Source of the DNA: Mycobacterium sp. Aquia_216
GTDB lineage: Bacteria; Actinomycetota; Actinomycetes; Mycobacteriales; Mycobacteriaceae
DNA length: 64,000 nt
Assembly: GCF_026723865.1 (NCBI RefSeq)
Contig: NZ_CP113529.1
Coordinates: 1,674,001 to 1,738,000, forward strand
Reading direction: 5' to 3'
Shown here one piece after another: positions 7,606 through 16,012 of the stretch. The position numbers and the translations under genes were made by a program. The notes under the pieces were generated by a model, which was not told the origin of the DNA, ran no database searches, and was given only the letters and a program-made list of their open reading frames with translations. How positions within the stretch are numbered: the first letter of the stretch is position 1; each line of letters starts with the position of its first letter.

Positions 7606-9792
7606 TCAGTCGAGCCGGTAGCGGATCAGCCGGGAACTGTTGGCCACCACCGCAACCGATGACGCGTTGTGCAGGATCGCGGCCAGCACGGGGGACAGGG
7701 CGCCGCCCGCCCCGATGATCAGCCCAACGGCGTTGACGGCGATCGACATGCCGTAGTTCTCCCGGATCACGTCGACCGCCCGGGCGCCCAGGTCCCGAAC
7801 GTCGAGCAGGCGATGCAGGTCGTCGTTGGCCAACGCCACGTCGGCGGTTTCGACGGCGACGTCCGTTCCGGCCAGCCCCATGGCGATTCCGATGTCGGCG
7901 GCGGCCAGGGCCGGGGCGTCGTTGATGCCGTCGCCGACCATGCCGACGATGTAGCCCTCGTTCTGCAGCCCGCGTACCACCTCGAGCTTGTCCTCCGGCA
8001 TCACCTCGGCGCGCCACTCGTCGATGCCCAGCTCGTCGGCGACCACCTGTGCGATGTCCGGATGGTCGCCGGTGAGCATCACGATGCGGCGAATCCCGTT
8101 GGCGCGCAACTTTGTCAGCACTTCGACCGCCTCGGGCCGGACCTCGTCACGCAGGCTGATCAGCCCCACCAGCTTGCCGTCCACCGCCAGCAGCAGCGGA
8201 GTCTCGGCCTCGCGCCGCAGCTTCTCCACCCACTCCGTCGCCTTTTTCGACACCCTCACCTTTTCGGCCTTCAGCAGCGACGGGCTGCCCAGCAGCAGGG
8301 TGCGGCCATCGGCCCAGGTCCGCATGCCCAGGCCCACCAGCACCTCGCACTCCTCGTGCGGCGGGATGCTGATGTGACGTTCCTCGGTGGAACGGATCAC
8401 CGCTTCGGCGAGCGGATGACGGGAGTGGATCTCCGAGCTGGCCGCGTACGCCAGGACCTGCTCGGGCTGCCAATCCTTATGCATGGCAACAATATTCGTG
8501 ACTACCGGACGCCCGACGGTCAGCGTCCCGGTCTTGTCGAACACAATCGCGTCGACCCGGCCCGCCTGTTCGAGGTGGGATCCACCCTTGATCAGGATGC
8601 CGCGGCGCGCGCCGTTGCCGATCGCGGCGCTGATCGCGGTCGGGGTGGCCAAACCGACCGCGCAGGGGCAGGCGATCAACAGCATGGTCATCGCCCGCCG
8701 GACGTCTCCGGTGATCGCCAGCGTGATCGCCGAAACGATGAACGAGGTGGGAACGAAACGGCGAGAGAAGTTTTCGCCGACCGTCTGGATCGGCGCCCGG
8801 TCGTGCTGCGCCTCCTCGACGCGGGTGATGATGCGCCCGATAGTGGTTTGGTTGCCGACGGCCTCGGCGCGCACCACGACGCGTCCACGCACCACGACCG
8901 AGCCGGCGTGCACGTGTGTTCCCACGCCGACGCTCACCGGCAGGTTTTCCCCGGTGATCGCGGATTGGTTGACAACGGCCTCGCCGTCGACCACCTCGCC
9001 GTCCACGGGGATGGCGACGTGGTCGTGCACCACCACCTCGTCGCCGATCTCGACACTGTCGATCGGTACCTGGATTTCGGTGCCCTTCTGCGGGCCGTCG
9101 GTCAGCCGAATCCACGCCGTGTCCTGGCTACCGCGCAGCAGTTCCGAGATGGCCCGGCGGGTCCTTCGCAACGTCAGGTCTTGGAGGTACTCACCGATAT
9201 TGAGCAGCCACAGCACAGTCAGCGCGACCACGTTCTCACGCAGGATCAGACTCGCGACGGTCGCGGCCGAGACCAGTGCGTCGGTACCGGCCTTGCCGGA
9301 CCGCAGCGACCGCAGCGCACCGCGCAGGAACGGGTAGCCGGTGAATATCGTGACGCCGGTGGCGACCACCCGGCCGCTCGGGCCGAGCAGTGGTGGCCGG
9401 CCGAACACGTAGCGGCGCACCCCGAGCAAGCTCAGGGCGAGGCCGCCGATGACCATGCGCAGCACATCGGAGTTGCGGATCTCCGACGAATGCGGCGCGC
9501 GCGCCGGAATCAGTTCGGCGGCGACGTGTTCGGCACCGCTGATCGCCGTCAGCAGCTCGGCACGGTCGCAGCGGAGCGGCGAATACCAGACGACGACGGA
9601 ACCGGTGCGCGGGTAGGCGTGTACGGCGCGTACGCCGGCCTGTTTGGCCACGGCCTCTTCGACCGCGACGGCTCGCCGCGTGTCGGCACGCACCCACGGG
9701 GCCAAGACCCGCATGCGCCCTGCGGCATCGGAACGTATTTCTAGGGAAGGGGTTTCGGTAGGTGCGACGTCTTCAACGATCGCGAGGCTCAT
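7606..9792 (-). CDS. ctpC: P1B-type metal-transporting ATPase CtpC
   Basis: This 728-residue inner-membrane pump is orthologous in context and sequence to M. tuberculosis CtpC (Rv3270), which exports zinc and has also been linked to manganese. The N-terminal domain resembles a heavy-metal domain but lacks CxxC. The actuator motif is AITGENLP, the membrane metal motif IACPCAVGLATP, the phosphorylation motif DKTGTLTVG, the HP motif SRHPLAEAVI, and the hinge MVGDGINDAPALA. The ATG at 9792 is 9 bases after pacL1, so the two form one operon. Confidence 0.93.
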   Translation of the reverse strand: MSLAIVEDVAPTETPSLEIRSDAAGRMRVLAPWVRADTRRAVAVEEAVAKQAGVRAVHAYPRTGSVVVWYSPLRCDRAELLTAISGAEHVAAELIPARAPHSSEIRNSDVLRMVIGGLALSLLGVRRYVFGRPPLLGPSGRVVATGVTIFTGYPFLRGALRSLRSGKAGTDALVSAATVASLILRENVVALTVLWLLNIGEYLQDLTLRRTRRAISELLRGSQDTAWIRLTDGPQKGTEIQVPIDSVEIGDEVVVHDHVAIPVDGEVVDGEAVVNQSAITGENLPVSVGVGTHVHAGSVVVRGRVVVRAEAVGNQTTIGRIITRVEEAQHDRAPIQTVGENFSRRFVPTSFIVSAITLAITGDVRRAMTMLLIACPCAVGLATPTAISAAIGNGARRGILIKGGSHLEQAGRVDAIVFDKTGTLTVGRPVVTNIVAMHKDWQPEQVLAYAASSEIHSRHPLAEAVIRSTEERHISIPPHEECEVLVGLGMRTWADGRTLLLGSPSLLKAEKVRVSKKATEWVEKLRREAETPLLLAVDGKLVGLISLRDEVRPEAVEVLTKLRANGIRRIVMLTGDHPDIAQVVADELGIDEWRAEVMPEDKLEVVRGLQNEGYIVGMVGDGINDAPALAAADIGIAMGLAGTDVAVETADVALANDDLHRLLDVRDLGARAVDVIRENYGMSIAVNAVGLIIGAGGALSPVLAAILHNASSVAVVANSSRLIRYRLD

Positions 9793-9801
9793 GACGAGCG
9801 A

Positions 9802-10083
9802 TCAGTGGTCGTGGTCGTGGGTGTCGCCCAGGGACGGGGTGGGCGCCTCCTCGCCGATGCGCTCGCGGGCTTCGGCCATCACATCGGAGAGCCGTAGGCG
9901 CGCCGACTCCGCGGCCGTTTCGGCCCGGCGGGTGCCGCGCAGACCGAGCTCCGCGGTCGCTACCGCGGTCTGGTGCAGCGGTGCCTTCGCCGCGGCTTTG
10001 CGCACCACCTCGTAGGCCGTTACCCCCACCAGGCCGGTGAATACCGTTCCGGCTGCCTTCGCCAAGAGCCCGTACACCGCCAT
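9802..10083 (-). CDS. pacL1: PacL1-type metal-binding chaperone-like protein (DUF1490)
   Basis: This 93-residue membrane-associated partner of CtpC corresponds to Rv3269. A hydrophobic N-terminal helix (GTVFTGLVGVTAYEVV) is followed by an Ala/Glu/Arg-rich amphipathic stretch and a C-terminal acidic-histidine tail DTHDHDH that fits the zinc-binding motif described for PacL proteins. The ATG at 10083 has AGGAAGG upstream and gives the same length as the M. tuberculosis protein; the ATG at 10101 is the alternative. It lies directly upstream of ctpC and probably stabilises the pump and buffers zinc. Confidence 0.9.
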   Translation of the reverse strand: MAVYGLLAKAAGTVFTGLVGVTAYEVVRKAAAKAPLHQTAVATAELGLRGTRRAETAAESARLRLSDVMAEARERIGEEAPTPSLGDTHDHDH

Positions 10084-10148
10084 CGTCTGAACCTTCCTCA
10101 TCCGGTTACCGGGCCGTCAATCGTCCGGTTCTGCCACTCGATTGTTAA

Positions 10149-10163
10149 TGACAATCGTTGTCA
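10149..10163 (-). promoter_or_regulatory. Palindromic operator candidate upstream of pacL1-ctpC
   Basis: A perfect palindrome TGACAA-TCG-TTGTCA lies 66 bases upstream of the pacL1 start. Symmetry extends outward with one mismatch. It differs from the two Zur boxes (TGACAA instead of TGAAAA), though the overall geometry is Fur-like. A zinc- or manganese-responsive regulator is likely; which one cannot be decided from sequence. Confidence 0.6.
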
Positions 10164-10300
10164 GTACGTTACCTGGCACGCGTAGGCCAAGCGACCACGT
10201 GTTGTCGAAGCGTTTAGCCAATGCTTGTTCGACGTTAACAACTACGTATTGCCATATCAATATGAATGCAGGCTGAGGTCGGCCCCGGCAGCGCCCGACC

Positions 10301-11026
10301 TCAGAGAACGCGGGTGACTTTCTCGGTTTCGACTCGGCGCTGCAGCGCCGCCGGATCGGCGTTCGCCACCTGCACCAGCGACGCGCCGACGGACATGATC
10401 GCCAGCAGGCCGTCGACCAACTCGGTGGGGCCGGGCCACAAGGCGGTGGAAAGCACCCGATCTTTAGGCGTCAAACCCCTTGCCGCCGCGGAATTTTCAC
10501 AGTCAGCCAGGACTTCGTCCACGGAGCGGCCGGCCAGCGCCGGGCCGGGGTGGCGTTCGGCAACGATCTGGTCTGCGTGCACCCGCACCGCGGTGGCGTA
10601 GTCGGTGACGCCGATCGGCAGGTCCGGCGCGCGCCGGCCGAACGGATCCAGCGACAGCACCGCAACCTCGCCACCCGGCTCGATCGACCCGTCGGCCTCG
10701 TCCAGCCGCTCGGCGGTGCACAGGGCGAGATCAGCCGGTCCGGAACCGTCGAGGACGGCTTCGGCGCCTATCCACCACACCCCGAACAAGACCGCCGCGG
10801 TCTGCCAGTGCGCCGGCAGCAAGATCGCCACCCGGCTGCCCGGGCCGGCGCCCAGCTCGTCGCGCAACAGGTTGCCGGTCTTGGCGGCCCAGTTCGCCAG
10901 GGTCACCGCGGACAATTCGATGCGCTCGCCGGTTGCGTCGTCGTAGTAGGTGATGCGCGGTCCGACTGGGTCGGCCCGCAGCATCGGATCGAGGATCGCC
11001 CCGGACAGCGTGCTCAGTTGATGCAC
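10301..11026 (-). CDS. TIGR03089 family protein, AMP-binding-like (Rv3268 orthologue)
   Basis: This 241-residue protein resembles the N-terminal part of acyl-adenylating enzymes (LSAVTLANWAAKTGNLLRDELG, then GSRVAILLPAHWQTAAVLFGVWWIG) but is far too short and lacks the AMP-binding core and the C-terminal lid. Such actinobacterial proteins are annotated as TIGR03089, and no function is established. The GTG at 11026 lies within the end of the LCP gene (13-base overlap), giving coupled expression with it. The order LCP, TIGR03089, pacL1, ctpC matches M. tuberculosis. Confidence 0.85.
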   Translation of the reverse strand: MHQLSTLSGAILDPMLRADPVGPRITYYDDATGERIELSAVTLANWAAKTGNLLRDELGAGPGSRVAILLPAHWQTAAVLFGVWWIGAEAVLDGSGPADLALCTAERLDEADGSIEPGGEVAVLSLDPFGRRAPDLPIGVTDYATAVRVHADQIVAERHPGPALAGRSVDEVLADCENSAAARGLTPKDRVLSTALWPGPTELVDGLLAIMSVGASLVQVANADPAALQRRVETEKVTRVL

Positions 11027-12477
11027 TCCGGCTTGTCGCTGCCGGCCGTCAGGATCGGTGATGGCGCGGGAACATTGGGGTCGGTGGCCGACTGGTTCGT
11101 CACCCGCGCGGGTGCTGTCGTCGAGCCCGACAGGCCGGAGCCTGGTCCGGTGTAGTCGCTTGCCAGCACCACCCGGACCGCACCGGGCGCCAGCGACGCA
11201 TCGGGAACGACGGGCAGTCCGCCCAGTTGCTTGGCGACCTCCTGCGCTCCCATATCGTCGGGTTTGTTGGCGCGCACCTGGCTGGATTTGACGTGGCCGC
11301 CGTCGTTGTTGCCGGCGGAGCCGGTGGTAAATCCCTTGGAGCTCAACACGTCTGACACCGCTGCCGCCAGTCCGTTGATGTCGGTGTCGTTGACCACCGT
11401 GGCGGTGGTCTTGGCGGGTGTGTAGGCGAGTTCCTCGGTCTTGCCCTGATCCTGCTCGTGCAGCAGGCTCGCGACCCAGTCCTGGACTTGGTGCGGGTCC
11501 ACCCGCACCACGCTTTGCATGCCGTCGTCGCTCCAGCCGGCTCCGTCCAGCACCGGGATGGTGGCGAACGCGACGTTACCGCCGGCCAGCTTTTGCAGCT
11601 GCTGGACGAAATCCATGACGTCCCAACCCTGGGAGATCACCACCGAGCGCTGCACCGCCGCCTCCAGCCGCTTCAGCGTGGCGGGGCTGGACAGCGTCTT
11701 GCCGGAGATCACCCGATGGGCCAGCGATGCCATCACGACTTGCTGGCGCACCACCCGGTCGAGGTCGCCGCGGGGTAGGTCGTGGCGCTGGCGCACGAAG
11801 CTCAGCGCCTCCGCGCCGTCGAGTCTTTGCGGACCGGCCGGGAAGTCGGCACCCGAAAGTGGTTCGTAGACGGCGTCTTTGAGGCACACGTCGACACCAC
11901 CGAGCGCGTCGGCGATCAACGCGAAGCCGAGCAGCCCGATTTCGGCGTAGTGGTCGACGGTGACACCGGTGAGGTCGGCGACGGTCTTGATCAAGGCCTC
12001 GCGCCCGGCCTCGGTCCCCTGGATGGCGGCATCGTCGGCCGAGTCGCCGGCTTTGACCAGGTTGGCCCGCTTGGCTTCCCGGGTCTGGCCGTAGACGCCG
12101 TTGATCTTCGTCTTGCCCAGGCCGGGGGCGGTGACATAGGAGTCCCGCGGAATCGAGATCGCGGTGGCCGACTTCCCGCTGTTGGGTATCCGGACCAGGA
12201 TGATGGTGTCGGTGTTGGTGGCTTCCTCGTCACCGGCCCTCAGGGTTGCCAGTTCCTCTTGTGTCAGCGCGTTGCCGTGGGCGTCGGTGCGGCTGTCCAG
12301 GCCGACCAGCAGAATGTCGATCGCGCCGTCGTCGCCGCCCTTACCGAGTGACGGGGCCGACATGTGGAAGATGCCGTCTTCAAATGCGCGCACGTTATTC
12401 CACGCCACACCGGTGCCGATGACGACGGCGACGGTTAGCACAGTGGCAACAACACGAACCACACGTTGCACAGGCAT
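11014..12477 (-). CDS. lcp1: LytR-CpsA-Psr family cell wall ligase (Lcp1/Rv3267-type)
   Basis: This 487-residue membrane-anchored protein has an N-terminal transmembrane helix, an LCP domain and a C-terminal LytR_C domain. Family landmarks are DILLVGLDSR, SIPRDSYV, KINGVYGQ, LIADALGGVDVC, LSFVRQRHDLPRGDLDRV and the C-terminal ATVVNDTDINGLA. Lcp1 of M. tuberculosis joins arabinogalactan to peptidoglycan. The divergent rmlD-wbbL genes make the rhamnose-containing linker used in the same reaction, which fits. The ATG at 12477 is preceded by an equally possible GTG at 12480. Confidence 0.92.
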   Translation of the reverse strand: MPVQRVVRVVATVLTVAVVIGTGVAWNNVRAFEDGIFHMSAPSLGKGGDDGAIDILLVGLDSRTDAHGNALTQEELATLRAGDEEATNTDTIILVRIPNSGKSATAISIPRDSYVTAPGLGKTKINGVYGQTREAKRANLVKAGDSADDAAIQGTEAGREALIKTVADLTGVTVDHYAEIGLLGFALIADALGGVDVCLKDAVYEPLSGADFPAGPQRLDGAEALSFVRQRHDLPRGDLDRVVRQQVVMASLAHRVISGKTLSSPATLKRLEAAVQRSVVISQGWDVMDFVQQLQKLAGGNVAFATIPVLDGAGWSDDGMQSVVRVDPHQVQDWVASLLHEQDQGKTEELAYTPAKTTATVVNDTDINGLAAAVSDVLSSKGFTTGSAGNNDGGHVKSSQVRANKPDDMGAQEVAKQLGGLPVVPDASLAPGAVRVVLASDYTGPGSGLSGSTTAPARVTNQSATDPNVPAPSPILTAGSDKPECIN

Positions 12478-12564
12478 CACATTAGATTACTTGCGACACA
12501 GGCGCTTCTCGCGTAGCCGGCAGCGGCGTGGCCCGTCCTTTTCGGGACATGCCAGACTCGAACC

Positions 12565-13497
12565 ATGTCAGGCAGGATCGTCATCACCGGAGCCGGCGGG
12601 CAGCTGGGCGGTTGCCTGGCGAGGCAAGGCGCTGACCAGGGGCGCAATGTCCTCGCGCTGACGTCCGCGCAGTGGGACATCACCGACCCGGCCGCCGCCG
12701 AGGCGATCGTTAAAAGCGGCGATGTCATTGTCAATTGCGCGGCGTACACGGATGTCGACGGCGCGGAAAGCGACGTCGCCAGGGCGTACGCGGTCAATGA
12801 AGCCGCGCCGGCGCACATCGCGCGGGCCTGCGCGCGAGCCGGCGCCCGGCTGATCCACGTCTCGACCGACTACGTGTTCGACGGCGACTTCGGCGGCGCC
12901 GCGCCCCACCCCTACGAGCCCAGCGACACGGCCGTGCCGCAAGGCGTGTACGGCCGCAGCAAGCGCGCCGGCGAGGTGGCCGCACTGGCGGCGCTGCCGG
13001 AGACCATCGTGCTCCGGACCGCCTGGGTCTACACGGGCGGTACCGGCAAGGACTTCGTAGCGGTCATGCGCAGGCTCGCGGCCGGCAGTGATGTCAACGG
13101 CCCGATCAAGGTCGTCGACGACCAGGTCGGTTCGCCGACCTACGTCGCCGACCTGGCCGCCGCACTGCTCCAGGTCGTCGACCTTGTCATTGGAGGCCTC
13201 ACCGGCCGCATCCTGCACGCCGCCAACGAGGGTGTCGTCTCCCGATTCGGGCTGGCCCGCGCGGTGTTCGAGGAGTGTGGCGCCGACCCCGAGCGGGTGA
13301 CCCCGGTGAGTACCGCAGAATTTCCCCGTCCCGCACCGCGGCCGCCTTACACCGCGCTGTCGAGCCGGCAGTCGGTCGCGGCGGGTATGACGCCGTTACG
13401 GCCCTGGCGCCCCGCGCTTGTCGCCGCGCTGGCCGCGCGCGCCTCGTCTGGGGGGCCGGTCGCGGCCGAACGACCGATAATCTCTACGCGTGACTGA
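12565..13497 (+). CDS. rmlD: dTDP-4-dehydrorhamnose reductase
   Basis: This 310-residue cytosolic enzyme catalyses the last, NADPH-dependent step to dTDP-L-rhamnose, needed for the rhamnosyl-GlcNAc linker of arabinogalactan. It is an extended short-chain dehydrogenase. The nucleotide motif is ITGAGGQLGG at the N-terminus, the conserved NCAAYTDVDGAE follows, and the catalytic YGRSK supplies Tyr and Lys. The ATG start diverges from lcp1. The 3' end overlaps wbbL by 8 bases, and the Arg/Ala-rich C-terminus is the least conserved part. Confidence 0.93.
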   Translation: MSGRIVITGAGGQLGGCLARQGADQGRNVLALTSAQWDITDPAAAEAIVKSGDVIVNCAAYTDVDGAESDVARAYAVNEAAPAHIARACARAGARLIHVSTDYVFDGDFGGAAPHPYEPSDTAVPQGVYGRSKRAGEVAALAALPETIVLRTAWVYTGGTGKDFVAVMRRLAAGSDVNGPIKVVDDQVGSPTYVADLAAALLQVVDLVIGGLTGRILHAANEGVVSRFGLARAVFEECGADPERVTPVSTAEFPRPAPRPPYTALSSRQSVAAGMTPLRPWRPALVAALAARASSGGPVAAERPIISTRD

Positions 13498-14386
13498 CGT
13501 CCTGCCGGTCGTGACGGTGACCTACTCGCCGGGCCACCACCTCGAACGTTTTCTGGCTTCGCTGTCGCTGGCCACCGAGCGCCCGGTCAGCGTCCTGATG
13601 GCCGACAACGGTTCCACCGACGGCACCCCGCAGGCGGCGGTCCAGCGCTACCCGAACGTGCGGTTGTTCAGCACCGGAGCCAACCTCGGCTACGGATCCG
13701 CGGTCAATCGCGCGATCGAACACCTCGGTGAGCGCGGGGAGATCGACGACTGGGTCCTGGTGGCCAACCCGGACGTGCAGTGGGGCCCGAACAGCATCGA
13801 CGCACTGCTGGAGGCGGCCACCCGCTGGCCGCAGGCCGGCGCGCTGGGCCCGCTTATCCACGACCCGGACGGCTCGGTGTATCCGTCGGCGCGCCATCTG
13901 CCCAGCCTGATCCGCGGCGGCATGCACGCGGTGATCGGACCGTTCTGGAAACGCAATCCGTGGACGGCGGCCTACCGCCAGGAGCGGCAGGAACCCAGCG
14001 AGCGGGCGGTGGGCTGGCTGTCCGGATCGTGCCTGCTGGTGCGTCGCTCGGCCTTCGCTCAGATCGGCGGATTCGACGAGCGCTACTTCATGTATATGGA
14101 GGACGTCGACCTGGGGGACCGGCTCGGCAAGGCCGGCTGGCTCAACGTCTACGTGCCGTCGGCCGAAGTGCTGCACCACAAGGGCCACTCCACTGGACAC
14201 GATCCGGCAAGCCACCTCGCGGCGCATCACCGGAGCACCTATATCTTTCTGGCCGACCGGCATTCCGGTTGGTGGCTGGCTCCGCTGCGCTGGACGTTGC
14301 GGGCATCGTTGGCGCTGCGTTCCCATCTGATGGTGCGCAGCTCGCGCCGGCAGCGTTCCGAGAAGCCGGCAGAAGGGCGGCACTGA
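13490..14386 (+). CDS. wbbL: Rhamnosyltransferase WbbL (linker unit synthesis)
   Basis: This 298-residue GT2-family glycosyltransferase is orthologous to Rv3265c. It transfers L-rhamnose from dTDP-rhamnose to GlcNAc-diphosphoprenol, making the arabinogalactan attachment point. The start is GTG at 13490 inside rmlD. Motifs are MADNGSTDGTP, the acceptor-side SGSCLLVRRSAFAQIGGFDE and the catalytic acidic YFMYMEDVDLGDRL. No transmembrane segment is obvious, so it should act at the cytoplasmic membrane face. Confidence 0.93.
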   Translation: MTDVLPVVTVTYSPGHHLERFLASLSLATERPVSVLMADNGSTDGTPQAAVQRYPNVRLFSTGANLGYGSAVNRAIEHLGERGEIDDWVLVANPDVQWGPNSIDALLEAATRWPQAGALGPLIHDPDGSVYPSARHLPSLIRGGMHAVIGPFWKRNPWTAAYRQERQEPSERAVGWLSGSCLLVRRSAFAQIGGFDERYFMYMEDVDLGDRLGKAGWLNVYVPSAEVLHHKGHSTGHDPASHLAAHHRSTYIFLADRHSGWWLAPLRWTLRASLALRSHLMVRSSRRQRSEKPAEGRH

Positions 14387-14387
14387 G

Positions 14388-15467
14388 TTGGCGATTCTCC
14401 CGGTGGATGCGGTGATTCTGGTCGGCGGCAAGGGCACGCGCTTGCGGCCGCTGACACTGTCGGCGCCGAAGCCGATGCTGCCGACCGCCGGGGTGCCTTT
14501 TCTCACCCATATGTTGTCGCGCGTTGCCGCGGCGGGCATCGAGCACGTCATCCTGAGCACTTCCTACAAGGCCGCGGTCTTCGAGGCGGAGTTCGGTGAC
14601 GGCTCTGCGCTCGGCCTGGAGATCGACTACGTCACCGAAGCGGAACCGCTGGGGACCGGTGGCGGCATCGCCAACATCGCCGACAGATTGCGGCACGACA
14701 CGGCGATGGTGTTCAACGGCGATGTGCTTTCCGGGGTCGACCTCGGCCAGCTTGTGGAGTCCCACCGCGCCAACGAAGCCGACGTGACGCTGCACCTGGT
14801 GCGAGTGGGCGATCCGCGCGCATTCGGTTGCGTGCCCACCGACGAAAACGACCGCGTGGTCGCCTTTCTGGAGAAGACCGAGGATCCGCCGACCGACCAG
14901 ATCAACGCCGGCACTTACGTCTTCGAGCGCAAGATCGTCAACCGGATTCCGCGGGGTCGGCCGGTGTCGGTCGAGCGCGAGGTGTTCCCGTCGCTGCTCG
15001 CCGACCGAGACGTCAAGGTCTGCGGCTACGTCGATGCCACCTATTGGCGCGACATGGGCACCCCGGAGGACTTTGTCCGCGGATCGTCGGACCTGGTGCG
15101 CGGCATCGCCGTGTCCCCGGCGCTGCACGGACATCGCGGCGAGCAGCTCGTGCACGAGGGCGCGGCGGTGTCGCCCGGCGCGGTGCTGATCGGTGGCACG
15201 GTCGTCGGGCGCGGCGCCGAGATCGGTCCCGGTGTGCGGCTGGACGGCGCGGTGATCTTCGACGGCGTCAAGATCGAAGCCGGCAGCGTGATCGAGCGCT
15301 CGATCGTCGGCTTCGGGGCCCGCATCGGTCCGCGGGCGCTGATCCGCGACGGTGTGATCGGCGACGGCGCCGACATCGGTGCGCGCTGCGAGCTGCTGCG
15401 CGGCGCCCGGGTTTGGCCCGGCGTCTCCATTCCCGACGGCGGGATCCGCTACTCCAGCGACGTCTAG
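14388..15467 (+). CDS. manB: Mannose-1-phosphate guanylyltransferase (GDP-mannose pyrophosphorylase)
   Basis: This 359-residue enzyme makes GDP-mannose from mannose-1-phosphate and GTP, feeding PIMs, lipomannan and LAM. It carries the nucleotidyltransferase signature LVGGKGTRLRPLTLSAPKPM and a C-terminal left-handed beta helix (hexapeptide repeats such as VIGDGADIGARC). The start is a TTG one base after the wbbL stop. Mycobacterial usage calls this gene manB (Rv3264c); elsewhere it is manC. Its TAG stop shares the CTAG at 15464-15467 with the convergent Nudix gene. Confidence 0.92.
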   Translation: MAILPVDAVILVGGKGTRLRPLTLSAPKPMLPTAGVPFLTHMLSRVAAAGIEHVILSTSYKAAVFEAEFGDGSALGLEIDYVTEAEPLGTGGGIANIADRLRHDTAMVFNGDVLSGVDLGQLVESHRANEADVTLHLVRVGDPRAFGCVPTDENDRVVAFLEKTEDPPTDQINAGTYVFERKIVNRIPRGRPVSVEREVFPSLLADRDVKVCGYVDATYWRDMGTPEDFVRGSSDLVRGIAVSPALHGHRGEQLVHEGAAVSPGAVLIGGTVVGRGAEIGPGVRLDGAVIFDGVKIEAGSVIERSIVGFGARIGPRALIRDGVIGDGADIGARCELLRGARVWPGVSIPDGGIRYSSDV

Positions 15468-16012
15468 GCGGGCGATCCCGTCTCTTGCGCCCGCGAAACC
15501 AGATGGGCCAGCGCGTAATCGGTGCCGGGCGGCAACGCGTCGGCCGGCCACCACCGCAGGTCCTCGGATTCGTCGCTGACCACGATCCGCGCGCCCGCCG
15601 GCGCCTGCGCGACGAATTGCAGGTCCAGGTGGCGGGTCGGGACACCCAGCGAGCAGGTGACCGGGTGGACGTGAATTGCGGCCAGGTCCGCGGCGATCCG
15701 CAGATCGGGCACGCCGGATTCCTCGACGGCTTCACGCAGCGCCGCGGTCACGATGTCCGGGTCGTCGTCGTCGCAGTGGCCGCCGAGCTGCACCCAGCGG
15801 CGCAGCCGACGATGCAGGGTGAGCAGCACCCGGGTGCCGGTGTCGTCGAGCACGATCGCCGACGCCGTGACGTGGCCGGCCTCGCACTCGCGGCGGCAGG
15901 CGTCGTCGCGCCCGTGCACGAAGGCCAGCACCGCGTGCCGCAACGAATCCTGCGCCGGGTCGGGTGCCCGCCAGTCGGTGAGGATTGAGATGGCCGAGTC
16001 GCGGATGCTCAT
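15464..16012 (-). CDS. Nudix-family hydrolase
   Basis: This 182-residue protein has a Nudix box (QLGGHCDDDDPDIVTAALRE followed by AVEESG). The REAVEESG half is canonical, but the first Glu of the box is not in register and Asp residues stand in its place. The ATG at 16012 overlaps the mamA stop as ATGA, making it the last gene of fbiA-fbiB-mamA-nudix. The substrate cannot be read from sequence; nucleotide diphosphate clean-up is the usual family role. I do not recall an equivalent at this position in M. tuberculosis. Confidence 0.82.
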   Translation of the reverse strand: MSIRDSAISILTDWRAPDPAQDSLRHAVLAFVHGRDDACRRECEAGHVTASAIVLDDTGTRVLLTLHRRLRRWVQLGGHCDDDDPDIVTAALREAVEESGVPDLRIAADLAAIHVHPVTCSLGVPTRHLDLQFVAQAPAGARIVVSDESEDLRWWPADALPPGTDYALAHLVSRAQETGSPA

